DNA of 19,502 nucleotides from Bacteroidales bacterium UBA1800 (lineage in GTDB: Bacteria; Bacteroidota; Bacteroidia; Bacteroidales; VadinHA17): the NCBI GenBank assembly GCA_002319915.1, contig DCFQ01000011.1:17349-36850 (forward strand), read 5' to 3'. Position numbers and translations under genes: made by a program. Every line of letters starts with the position of its first letter. Position 1 is the stretch's first letter. The notes beneath the pieces were generated by a model. That model saw only the letters and a program-made list of their open reading frames with translations. It was not told where the DNA came from and ran no database searches. Shown here one piece after another: positions 1 through 8,509 of this stretch.

Positions 1-1044
1 TTTTACACCGATTATACCTTAAAGGGCGGAGAGATGGGTGTGAGCAGCAATGGCGACATTATTTACTACAATTATGTCAACACCGCCACCGGGGAAAAGT
101 ACATAATGAAGTATGACTGTTCATCTTTGTCCCTGGCACCGGAATACAGGTTTGATCCTGAGAACCCCGATCGGATCTCCGGGTTGGGGGAAGTAGAAAT
201 GGACCTTAATCCGGGCAACGGGAAACCAAGGAATACCATGGGCCAAAACGGAATGTTTGGCGGTTCACCGGAATGGCTCTACCAGGTAAAAAGTGCAGTT
301 CCCCTTGGGAATGAACTCTACGCGTCTCCCCCGGATATAAGGCCATCCTCATTTAAAAACGACCGCCTAATGACGATCAGGAACAAATATGGAGACACCC
401 TGACGACATTTGCCAGGTTTGAAAAGGTTTTAAACTACAATAAATCGCTGGCCAGGGGAATTGACAGCGATCTTCAGTTCGAGCTTGACGGGGTCCTGCA
501 CTTCCGGCCTAAATTCAATGATACGGTCTTTGCCGTTATTCCTCCTGACCACTTGGTTCCTCTTTATGTTTTCAAACTTGGGAAGTTTAAGGTCACGATG
601 CAGGAGGGTATTGATCCTGATTTCGACCTTACAGGGAAGATCATTCCGGGAGAATGGGCCGAAACCGGGAAGTATATCTTCATTACCCTGGTCAGGGACG
701 GCTACGATTGCCCCAATTCCAGGAAGAACAAAAAAGTTAAGATCTATCACGCTATCTTCTCGAAGAGCACTCAAAAGCTGGTTATCATAAAAGGCGACCC
801 GTTTGATTATAATCCTGAAATTCTTGAGAACGATCTTGATGCCGGAGTACCTGTATGGCCGTCATTTTACATGATGGGAAACAGGGGGGAGATCCTGAGT
901 TCTCTCAAAGGGAAGGAGATTAAGGACCGGGTGTCGTCCGGGATGTTTAAAAGATCCGCAGTGCCTGCCCGGAATAAAAGCATTCTTGAAAAGATTGCTT
1001 CAGAAGCGAAGGACGATGATGATATACTTATGATTATCAAATAA
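1..1044 (+). CDS. 6-bladed beta-propeller family protein (partial, 5' end outside window)
   Basis: The reading frame is open from base 1, and no signal peptide or plausible N-terminus is visible, so the gene very probably starts upstream; the ATG at 34 is internal. The visible 347 residues look like the C-terminal part of the Bacteroidota 6-bladed beta-propeller (DUF4934/BF3541-like) family. Typical features are repeated hydrophobic-aromatic strands (for example YIFITLVRDGY), an N-D-L-D-A-G-V-P-V-W-P segment where relatives have NDIDGG..FWP, and a closing D-D-D-D-I-L-M-I-I-K strand. These proteins are usually secreted or periplasmic lipoproteins with no established catalytic role. The stop lies 11 bases before the first ABC permease, so the gene is probably co-transcribed with the three permeases, which hints at a linked envelope function. 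Family assignment is from recognition of sequence pattern only. Confidence 0.72.
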   Translation, partial: FYTDYTLKGGEMGVSSNGDIIYYNYVNTATGEKYIMKYDCSSLSLAPEYRFDPENPDRISGLGEVEMDLNPGNGKPRNTMGQNGMFGGSPEWLYQVKSAVPLGNELYASPPDIRPSSFKNDRLMTIRNKYGDTLTTFARFEKVLNYNKSLARGIDSDLQFELDGVLHFRPKFNDTVFAVIPPDHLVPLYVFKLGKFKVTMQEGIDPDFDLTGKIIPGEWAETGKYIFITLVRDGYDCPNSRKNKKVKIYHAIFSKSTQKLVIIKGDPFDYNPEILENDLDAGVPVWPSFYMMGNRGEILSSLKGKEIKDRVSSGMFKRSAVPARNKSILEKIASEAKDDDDILMIIK

Positions 1045-1055
1045 GTGAGAAAAGT

Positions 1056-3455
1056 ATGAAAGAGTTCCTTAGAATATTATTAAGGAAGATATCAAGGAAG
1101 CCTGTTTATTCAGCAATAACGTTTGCAGGGTTCACGCTTGCGATCGCGGCAGCCCTCCTGATATATCTCTGGATACTTTATGAGAATGGTTATGAGAAGT
1201 TCCACCCCGACTATAACCGCATTTACAGGGTACTGACCCTGTCGAGGCAGGGTGATGAGATAGTCAAATCCCCCTGTTGCTACAGGCCTGTTGCAGCTAC
1301 TTTAAAGATGGACTATCCGCAGATCGAAAAGGCAACATATATAAGCTACGATTCTGAGAGCTCACCGGTTGCCAGGGACACCGGCGGAGAGAAATCCGAA
1401 GTCAGGATATGCCGGACCAACGAAGATTTTTTCAGCATTTTCAGAGGTTTCCGGTTTGTTGAAGGATCACCCGAATCGGCATTTAAAAATCCCGACAATG
1501 CGGTGATATCCGAGGAAGTTGCCAGGAAATTGTTTGGAAAGGAGAGAGCGGTCGGAAAAACCCTGGTAAGCGATAAATATTCGAGGCAGGTTTACACTAT
1601 TGGGGGGGTGGTCAGTATCCCTGAACAAAGCCACCTGAATTTCGACCTCATGCTTTCGGATCACAACAGCTTGTACTCGGCATATTCAAACAGCTGGAGT
1701 GATAAGGGATTTGTCAGGGTCTATTTAAAACTGGCTCGGGATGCACAGATCAGCGACCAGTTCCTTACCAGTATCACTAACCATATAAGCAGGTACTCCA
1801 GGATTAAGGTCAAGCTGATGTTTCAGCCGCTGACAGAAATTCATCTTCATTCCGATTATCCCAGCGATATTTTTGACAGGAACCCCGGCAATTACGCTTA
1901 TGTCCTGATCTTTACTGGGCTGGCACTTCTTGTAATACTCATGGCGTCACTCAATTATTCTGTTCTGTCTGTGGCGGGAGCCTCGGAAAGGATTAAGGAA
2001 ATAGCGATCAGGAAGAGTGCAGGAGCCAAAAGGGCCGGGATATTCGGCCGGTTCATCGCAGAATCAATTTTACATATATCAGTTTCCTCAGCCGCCGCCC
2101 TTATTCTGGTCTGGCTCATCCTGCCCTGGTTCAACAGCATTATATCAAAGCCCCTGATATTGGCCTTTACACCCGAACTGGTCCTGAATCTTCTTCTGCT
2201 GACACTCTCCATCGGATTCATTTCCGGCATTTATCCCTCCCTGTACCTTTCTTCTTTCAGCCCTGTCTTTATATTCCGCCGGGGCTCCCTCTCAGGATCA
2301 AAGGCCAGTTTCATTCGCGTGCTGGTAACAGTTCAGTTCTCCCTGGCAATATTTTTCATTATTGTTTCCCTCGTGTTTATCAGGCAGATCAGATTCATCC
2401 ACAAAAAAGACCTGGGCCTTAACGGTAAGAATATTGTGGTTGTTCCGACCGGACTGTGGTACGATAATAAACAGTTCAAGGATGAGCTGGTCAGAAATCC
2501 GAATGTATTGAGCGTATCAGCGAGTGTGACCCCGCCTGTCGATTTCGTCTATAAGCAGAGCATCCCCCTCGATTTTAAGGGAGGTGCTGATACGCTCCAG
2601 GCTTCCCTTTTCTGGGCCGACGAAGATTTTGCCAGGACCTATGATCTGAAATTAGTCAGGGGAGAATTTCTTAAAATGGATAACACGGGTTACTGGAAGG
2701 AATATGAGAAGACAGGATCTGTTAAGCAGGATGGCACGGGGAACACTGTTACCATCCCTGCAGTGATCAATGAGACGGCCGAAAAGATGATGGGAATGGA
2801 GAACATAATTGGAAAAAGGATCGGGGACAATGTAATTGTTGGCGTTGTGAAGGACTTTAATTTCAGGCCTTTGCAGAATTCGATAGGCCCTCTGATCATT
2901 ACAAATAATCCAGAGACCATCCAGACAATGAATATTAAGATTGCTCCCGATGACATTCCGGGTACGCTAAGGTACATAAAGGAGGTCTACCGGAAAAACA
3001 GGGAGAACAGGGATTTTTCATATTCTTTTTTTGAAGATCTGCTGGATGAAAAATATGAGCCGGAAATTCGGCTCAGGAATATCACGGAGGGATTCTCCCT
3101 GGTAGCTATCCTGATTAGCATTCTGGGGATACTCGGTATGACGATTTTTTCAATTGACAGAAGGACAAAGGAGATTGGTATCAGGAGAATTTCCGGAGCC
3201 AGCCCGCTGCAAATTCTGATCATGATAAACAGCAGATTTATGATTTGGGTTATTGCAGCTTTTGTACTTGTATCCCCAGTTGCCTGGCTGGTGCTGAAAA
3301 ACTGGCTGACCGGGTTTGCCTATAAGGCGCCCCTGAGCTGGTGGATATTCCTTGTAGCGGGATCAATATCCGGCATGATAGCGCTTCTGACTGTAAGCTG
3401 GCAGAGCTGGAGAGCAGCAACCAGGAATCCTGTCGAGGCCTTAAGATATGAATAA
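1056..3455 (+). CDS. ABC transporter permease, MacB/FtsX family (first of three tandem paralogues)
   Basis: A 799-residue inner-membrane permease with the Bacteroidota MacB-like double layout. It has an N-terminal membrane segment (about residues 18-41), a periplasmic MacB-type domain (about 45-275) and a first FtsX block (about 280-450) with the cytoplasmic motif KEIAIRKSAGAKR. A second periplasmic domain (about 450-675) leads to a second FtsX block with KEIGIRRISGA near 710. It ends in a basic tail, RAATRNPVEALRYE. Both FtsX motifs are well preserved, making this the least degenerate of the three copies. Family members work with a separate ATPase in efflux or mechanotransmission across the envelope; the substrate cannot be inferred and no ATPase gene is in the window. 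ATG follows the propeller stop by 11 bases. Confidence 0.93.
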   Translation: MKEFLRILLRKISRKPVYSAITFAGFTLAIAAALLIYLWILYENGYEKFHPDYNRIYRVLTLSRQGDEIVKSPCCYRPVAATLKMDYPQIEKATYISYDSESSPVARDTGGEKSEVRICRTNEDFFSIFRGFRFVEGSPESAFKNPDNAVISEEVARKLFGKERAVGKTLVSDKYSRQVYTIGGVVSIPEQSHLNFDLMLSDHNSLYSAYSNSWSDKGFVRVYLKLARDAQISDQFLTSITNHISRYSRIKVKLMFQPLTEIHLHSDYPSDIFDRNPGNYAYVLIFTGLALLVILMASLNYSVLSVAGASERIKEIAIRKSAGAKRAGIFGRFIAESILHISVSSAAALILVWLILPWFNSIISKPLILAFTPELVLNLLLLTLSIGFISGIYPSLYLSSFSPVFIFRRGSLSGSKASFIRVLVTVQFSLAIFFIIVSLVFIRQIRFIHKKDLGLNGKNIVVVPTGLWYDNKQFKDELVRNPNVLSVSASVTPPVDFVYKQSIPLDFKGGADTLQASLFWADEDFARTYDLKLVRGEFLKMDNTGYWKEYEKTGSVKQDGTGNTVTIPAVINETAEKMMGMENIIGKRIGDNVIVGVVKDFNFRPLQNSIGPLIITNNPETIQTMNIKIAPDDIPGTLRYIKEVYRKNRENRDFSYSFFEDLLDEKYEPEIRLRNITEGFSLVAILISILGILGMTIFSIDRRTKEIGIRRISGASPLQILIMINSRFMIWVIAAFVLVSPVAWLVLKNWLTGFAYKAPLSWWIFLVAGSISGMIALLTVSWQSWRAATRNPVEALRYE

Positions 3456-3536
3456 TGAATCTGTGAAAAAAAGACACGTAGAACCTTTACATTTATTGAA
3501 TTCTTGTCCGAACTACACTTAAACCTTAACAATCAG

Positions 3537-5849
3537 GTGATCCAGTTAACTCAAATATTTAGAAGCATTTTCAGGGACAGGCTGAACACTCTTGTAATAA
3601 TTGTCAGCCTGGCAGTAGGCCTTACGAGTGTCAATCTGATTGCCCTGTTCCTTAGCCGTGAATTGAAAACTGATGATTTTCATCAATATAAGGACCGGAT
3701 CTACGGCCTTAAATGTGATGACCCGTTTTTCCCCGGTAAAAAAATGTACTACTGCCGGGCAGGTTCGGCCGAGTATATGAAGTTAAACTTTCCCCAGGTC
3801 GAGGACTTTTGCAGGTTGAAGACTTTGTATACAGTTAAAACAGTTGCCGACAACAAGGATTTTGACAATCCTCTTATCCTGGGTGCATCTGAAAACTTCT
3901 TCAGGTTCTTTTCATATACGCTTCTGACCAATAATCCGGAGTCAGTCCTTGAATCACCCGGGAACCTGGCCATTTCCACTGAGCTTGCCCGGAAATATTT
4001 CGGAACAGGCAACCCGGTCGGAAAAATAATTACCCTCGTCGGCCGGGATTCTGCTGAGCATATGATGGTCTCCGGAATTTTTGAAAAACCGGCCGGCAAC
4101 ACCCAGATTAACTTCGACGTGGTGCGATCGACAGGGAATGTTGACAGCCGGTGTTATCTAAGGCTCAAGGAGAATACCGATCCGAAGGAGCTTGAAAACC
4201 TGTTTGACAAAGAGAAAAACAGTATACCGATCGTCTCTGCCGGATCTCCTGATGTAAGGTACTACCTGGAGCCTTTTATGAAAGCCTATTTCGACAAATC
4301 GCGCGGATCAGCGATCGAAAAAAGCAGGGACAAAAGTGACCTTCTGACTGCAATGATAATCGGCATTCTGATCCTCGTGATCTCAGTTTTCAACTACCTG
4401 GGGATCCTTACAAACAGGTATTACAGAAAGATCAGGGAGTTCTATGTACGAAGGATTAACGGGGGCCCGATGCTCAGCCTTGTAAGCAGGTTCATGCTCG
4501 AGAATTCGATCCTGGTAATAATCTCCCTGGTTATCTCGATTGCACTTATGCAGGACGCATTGCCATTCTTTAACAGCCTGACCGGCAGCAACATCACAGT
4601 GAACACTATCCTGCAATCCGGACAGCTCCAGTATCTTCTCTTAGTACCTGCCTTTATATTGCTTATCACGCTGTTATTTGCAGTGTACCTGGTCCGCAGA
4701 ACCCTCGATCTGAAGCTCCTGAAGTCTGATGGATACCTTTCTTTACGGAGCATTCACATTCCGGTCTTTAACATATTCCAGCTAGCAGGCTCAATTGCCC
4801 TGATAATATGTTCATTGGTGATTGTCAGGCAGATGAACTACATCACAAATAAACCAATTGGCCTTGACAAAGAGGTAATTGAGATAAAAATACCCCCCCA
4901 GTATAGTGAAAAGGCTCCTGTATTCAAAGGCGAGCTCATGGGGAACAGTTCAATTAAGGGTGTTTCTGTTGTCGGTGCTTCTCCTGTCCTCGAACATTGG
5001 CTCGTAGCATTGAAGTACCAGGAGAACGGGGTCGAAATGCAATATACCCCGGCAGGTTTCAGCGGTGATGAGAATTACCTTCGTGTCCTAGGAATTGAGC
5101 TCGTTGCAGGAACAGGATTTTCCGGCTCTCCCTCTGATAAAAGTAAATGCCTGGTTAACGAATCATTTGCCAGGCTCTTCCGCGGCCAGGACCTTGTCGG
5201 CAAGGGTATGCCGGGAATGGAGAAGAAGATCATTGCCGGTATCGTGAAAGACTTCAACTACTCAGATCTGAAGTCATATGTTGAACCTGCATTTATCTCA
5301 TTCGACGATCAGGGGGGACATCTCCTGGTGAAGGCAACCGAAAGCCGGACCGGGGAAGCCATGAGTGCAATCTCTGCCGTCTGGAAGAAGCTGATCCCCG
5401 ACTATCCTGTTGATATCGAATCGGTAGGTGACAGGTTCGAATGGTTTCACAGGGACAATGTCAGTTTCAAGAAACTGATCGGATCGTGTGCAATAATCAG
5501 CCTTTTCCTATCACTGATAGGCCTGTTTGCACTTTCGTACCAGAAAACCCGGTCACGGACAAAGGAAATTGGCATCCGGAAGATCAACGGTTCAACAATT
5601 GCGGGCATACTCGCGCTGATCACCAGCGATTTCATCAGGTGGACCGCCATTGCCACAATTGCAGCCATCCCTGCTGCCTGGTTCGCAATGCATTCCTGGC
5701 TTGAGAATTATGCCTATAAGACAAGTGTGAAATGGTGGTTATTTCTCCTTTCCGGCACAATCGTACTCGGTACTGTCCTGGTCACCGTGTTCTTCCAGTC
5801 TTACAGGGCTGCTACCCGGAACCCAGTGGAAGCATTGAGATATGAATAA
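3537..5849 (+). CDS. ABC transporter permease, MacB/FtsX family (second paralogue, GTG start)
   Basis: A permease of 770 residues with the same layout as its neighbours: N-terminal membrane helix, periplasmic domain, FtsX block, second periplasmic domain, second FtsX block with TKEIGIRKINGS near residue 675, and the tail RAATRNPVEALRYE. No ATG is available at the 5' end. The frame is open back to 3459 and offers TTG at 3504 or GTG at 3537. I chose GTG because the resulting N-terminus (M-IQLTQIFRSIF) lines up without gaps with that of the third paralogue (MVNLTLIYRNLT). The first FtsX motif is altered to REFYVRRINGG, compared with KEIAIRKSAGA in the first paralogue. The role is presumably as part of a heteromeric transporter or mechanotransmission complex; the substrate is unknown. 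Confidence 0.9.
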   Translation: MIQLTQIFRSIFRDRLNTLVIIVSLAVGLTSVNLIALFLSRELKTDDFHQYKDRIYGLKCDDPFFPGKKMYYCRAGSAEYMKLNFPQVEDFCRLKTLYTVKTVADNKDFDNPLILGASENFFRFFSYTLLTNNPESVLESPGNLAISTELARKYFGTGNPVGKIITLVGRDSAEHMMVSGIFEKPAGNTQINFDVVRSTGNVDSRCYLRLKENTDPKELENLFDKEKNSIPIVSAGSPDVRYYLEPFMKAYFDKSRGSAIEKSRDKSDLLTAMIIGILILVISVFNYLGILTNRYYRKIREFYVRRINGGPMLSLVSRFMLENSILVIISLVISIALMQDALPFFNSLTGSNITVNTILQSGQLQYLLLVPAFILLITLLFAVYLVRRTLDLKLLKSDGYLSLRSIHIPVFNIFQLAGSIALIICSLVIVRQMNYITNKPIGLDKEVIEIKIPPQYSEKAPVFKGELMGNSSIKGVSVVGASPVLEHWLVALKYQENGVEMQYTPAGFSGDENYLRVLGIELVAGTGFSGSPSDKSKCLVNESFARLFRGQDLVGKGMPGMEKKIIAGIVKDFNYSDLKSYVEPAFISFDDQGGHLLVKATESRTGEAMSAISAVWKKLIPDYPVDIESVGDRFEWFHRDNVSFKKLIGSCAIISLFLSLIGLFALSYQKTRSRTKEIGIRKINGSTIAGILALITSDFIRWTAIATIAAIPAAWFAMHSWLENYAYKTSVKWWLFLLSGTIVLGTVLVTVFFQSYRAATRNPVEALRYE

Positions 5850-5863
5850 AGAAGCTGAGCTGT

Positions 5864-8254
5864 ATGGTTAACCTGACTCTCATTTACAGGAATCTCACAA
5901 AGACAAAGGGAATTGCACTGCTGAATATCCTCGGCCTCGGCATTGGCCTTGCCTGTTCCCTGGCAATGATATCCTGGGTAAGGAGCGAGCTGACCTACGA
6001 CAGGGATCTTCCTGATGCAGACATGATCTACAGGCTGACATTCGAGACAAACAATTCCGGCAACAGGATACATTTTGCCAGGTGCTATGAAGAGTGGATC
6101 CTGAAATTTCCGGGTTATTTCCCACAGATCGAACAGCTTGTGCGCCTTTCTCCATACAGGCACACAGCAATAAAGGCAAATGAGAACAAATTCTACTCCG
6201 ACAAGGTTTTTGCAACCGATTCAAATTTCTTCAAGGTGTTCGATATCAAATTGTTTTCAGGCGATCCCGAAAAGGTGCTGAATGAGCCGTTTTGTGCGGT
6301 CATATCCTCGACACTGGCCGGCAAGTGCTTCGGGAATTCCGATCCTGTGGGCAAAACCATTTCCATGTCGGGAGAGTACGACACAAAGATGACCCTTTTC
6401 ACGGTCAGGGGTGTGATGAATGATTCACCCGTCAATTCACATATTCATTTCGATATCGTGACGTCATTCGAGAAACCCGGTGAGATGCCTGAATGGGCTT
6501 ATGTTTACCTGCTCCTGGCGCCGAATGCAAGCCCAGGCCAGATCCTCAGCCGGTTCCCGGAATTCATGAAAGCAAATGCAGATGAATCAGAACAGGGCAG
6601 GTATAAGCCATTCCTTCAGAAGATTACGGATATACACCTGTATTCGGACAAGGACAGGGAGATTGAGCCTAACGGCAACATAACCGGGGTTTATCTCTTC
6701 ATCCTTATTTCCGTAATACTCCTGGTCATTTCCTGGACAAATCATTTCAACCTCAGCAAGGCAAAGATGCTGTCGCTTCAGAAGCAGATCTCTGTGCAGA
6801 TGATATCAGGTTCCGGCAAAACCCACCTGGTCATTCAGTCGCTCGCCGAGTCCGCGATAGTGGCCATTATGGCATTTGCTGTAGCCGGTTTTTTGCTGGA
6901 CCTGTTCTCCGGCTATTCTGGCAGGCTCCCGGGGATCAGCGTGTTTCAAAATGGCCTTTCGGATACTGCAGCCCTGTGGTACGTAATTTTGCCGATTTTC
7001 CTTCTTACCATGCTGGCAGGCTCCCTTCCGCTCATAAGATATGTTGGTAATGAGCATAAAATCACCTTTTACGGAAAGGAGGCAGGAAGCGCAGGTAAAA
7101 AGAGGCTCACCTCCTACGTAGTCCTGCTTACCGCTCAGTTCGCTCTTTCAGTTTTCATGATGGTTGCCGCTATTACGATCAAAATGCAGAATGATCATAT
7201 GCTGGCGCTCGGTCCCGGAAAGGAATCGCCGGATGTCATGGTCTTCAAAAGGCAGAACTGGGAGATCAGGTTTAAATATGATATTCTCCGGACGAAAGCA
7301 TTGCAAAGCCCCCTGATAAAGGAGTTTACCGCTTCCATCGAAGAACCCTCGGGAGAGACCCTCGATGCGCTTCAGGTAGAATCGGGTGAGATCGGAAAGG
7401 GGAGTGATGAAATGAGGCTTTTTGTATTGGCAGTGGAGGATAATTTCCTTGATTTTTTCAATATCCCGCTTATTGCAGGAAGGAACTTCACAAAATACAA
7501 TCCCGCCAGAAAGGGAGAAGACTATATCCTTAATGAAACGGCTGCCAGAAGGATGGGATGGACTCCTGAAGAAGCGATCGGCAAACCGTTCAGGATAAAA
7601 TTTGATGATCCGGATATTTTCTTTGGCGGAACAGTGACCGGGGTGGTTAAGGATTTTAATTTCAACACGGCAAAGCAGAAGATAAAACCTTATGTCCTTT
7701 TCCAGAAGCCGATCTTCTACCTGTGCTTCCTTGTGAAGATCGACCCCGGGAGGAGAAGCGAAGCCGTATCATACATTAAGAAGATATGGGAAGAAGAGCT
7801 GCCTGATTATCCCTTCCAGTTCGAGTTTCTCGGCGATACTTACAGGAACGCTTATGCAAGGGAAATCGTGCAGGGAAAGCTGACCGGTCTTTTTTCGATC
7901 CTTGCAGTCATAATAATCTGTTTCGGCATCCTCACCATTACTTCCCTGCTGGTTGTACAAAAAACCAAAGAGATCGGCATCCGGAAGGTTAACGGGGCAA
8001 GGCTTCCGAATATCCTTCTCGGACTGAACAGGGAATTCCTTCTAAGCTTCCTGGCGGCCTTCCTGATAGCCTGCCCTGCCGCCTGGTACTTCATGAATAA
8101 ATGGCTCCAGGGATTTGTTTACCATATCAGGCTCAACTGGTGGGTCTTTGCGGTTTCCGGACTGATAATCCTCGCAGTTACGCTCATCACAGTCACCCTC
8201 CAGAGCCTGAAGGCTGCCCTTAGGAACCCGGTTGAATCCCTGCGGTACGAGTAG
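5864..8254 (+). CDS. ABC transporter permease, MacB/FtsX family (third paralogue)
   Basis: A 796-residue permease that starts 14 bases after the second one. It has an N-terminal membrane helix (about residues 18-40, LLNILGLGIGLACSLAMISW), a periplasmic MacB-type domain, a first membrane block (about 280-440), a second periplasmic domain and a C-terminal FtsX block carrying TKEIGIRKVNGARLPN near 705. The tail is KAALRNPVESLRYE. The first FtsX block is divergent: at the place of the KEI.IRK.nGA motif (about residues 303-318) it reads LQKQISVQMISGSGK, so the amphipathic coupling segment seems degenerate in that half. Such asymmetric copies are common in this family, but the function of the weak half is unknown. 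It is probably the last gene of the propeller-permease unit, since a hairpin follows about 40 bases downstream. Confidence 0.92.
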   Translation: MVNLTLIYRNLTKTKGIALLNILGLGIGLACSLAMISWVRSELTYDRDLPDADMIYRLTFETNNSGNRIHFARCYEEWILKFPGYFPQIEQLVRLSPYRHTAIKANENKFYSDKVFATDSNFFKVFDIKLFSGDPEKVLNEPFCAVISSTLAGKCFGNSDPVGKTISMSGEYDTKMTLFTVRGVMNDSPVNSHIHFDIVTSFEKPGEMPEWAYVYLLLAPNASPGQILSRFPEFMKANADESEQGRYKPFLQKITDIHLYSDKDREIEPNGNITGVYLFILISVILLVISWTNHFNLSKAKMLSLQKQISVQMISGSGKTHLVIQSLAESAIVAIMAFAVAGFLLDLFSGYSGRLPGISVFQNGLSDTAALWYVILPIFLLTMLAGSLPLIRYVGNEHKITFYGKEAGSAGKKRLTSYVVLLTAQFALSVFMMVAAITIKMQNDHMLALGPGKESPDVMVFKRQNWEIRFKYDILRTKALQSPLIKEFTASIEEPSGETLDALQVESGEIGKGSDEMRLFVLAVEDNFLDFFNIPLIAGRNFTKYNPARKGEDYILNETAARRMGWTPEEAIGKPFRIKFDDPDIFFGGTVTGVVKDFNFNTAKQKIKPYVLFQKPIFYLCFLVKIDPGRRSEAVSYIKKIWEEELPDYPFQFEFLGDTYRNAYAREIVQGKLTGLFSILAVIIICFGILTITSLLVVQKTKEIGIRKVNGARLPNILLGLNREFLLSFLAAFLIACPAAWYFMNKWLQGFVYHIRLNWWVFAVSGLIILAVTLITVTLQSLKAALRNPVESLRYE

Positions 8255-8290
8255 CCTTTATTTTATAGGGCAAGAAAAACAGTGCCATGT

Positions 8291-8377
8291 ACATTTCCCC
8301 TCCTTTTGAAGGAGGGGAAACTTACCTATTAAATATCTGTGTCTTGGACATTTCCCCATACAGAGCGGGGTAAACTT
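8291..8377. repeat. Two direct copies of a hairpin element (ACATTTCCCC ... GGGG..AACTT)
   Basis: Within the 255-base gap after the permeases, the word ACATTTCCCC occurs at 8291-8300 and 8348-8357, each followed 9-13 bases later by GGGG and then by AAACTT. The first copy forms a perfect 12-base stem (8294-8305 with 8309-8320) around a TTG loop. The second copy has only a 4-base CCCC/GGGG stem around ATACAGAGC. The strong first hairpin could end transcription of the permease unit, but it has no T-run, so a repeat-element identity is equally likely. The rest of the gap (8378-8509) is AT-rich, and I see no certain promoter in it. Confidence 0.6.
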
Positions 8378-8509
8378 GTCAGATTAAGCATCCGCACATC
8401 ACAATTATCAAATTCTTTAAATAACTACTATATTGAGAAATTGGTAACTTTACTGATCATGCACCCATTTTAACCGATTATATTCCAAAAATCCCCAAAA
8501 ACACATCAA

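Noticed and set aside
34..36. ATG at 34 as the true start of the propeller gene
   Set aside because: The frame stays open to base 1, no signal peptide follows this ATG, and the family is normally longer.
8443..8450. TAACTTTA before the esterase gene as a -7 promoter box
   Set aside because: The last base departs from TAnnTTTG and no -33 TTTG lies at 19-21 bases; too weak to annotate.
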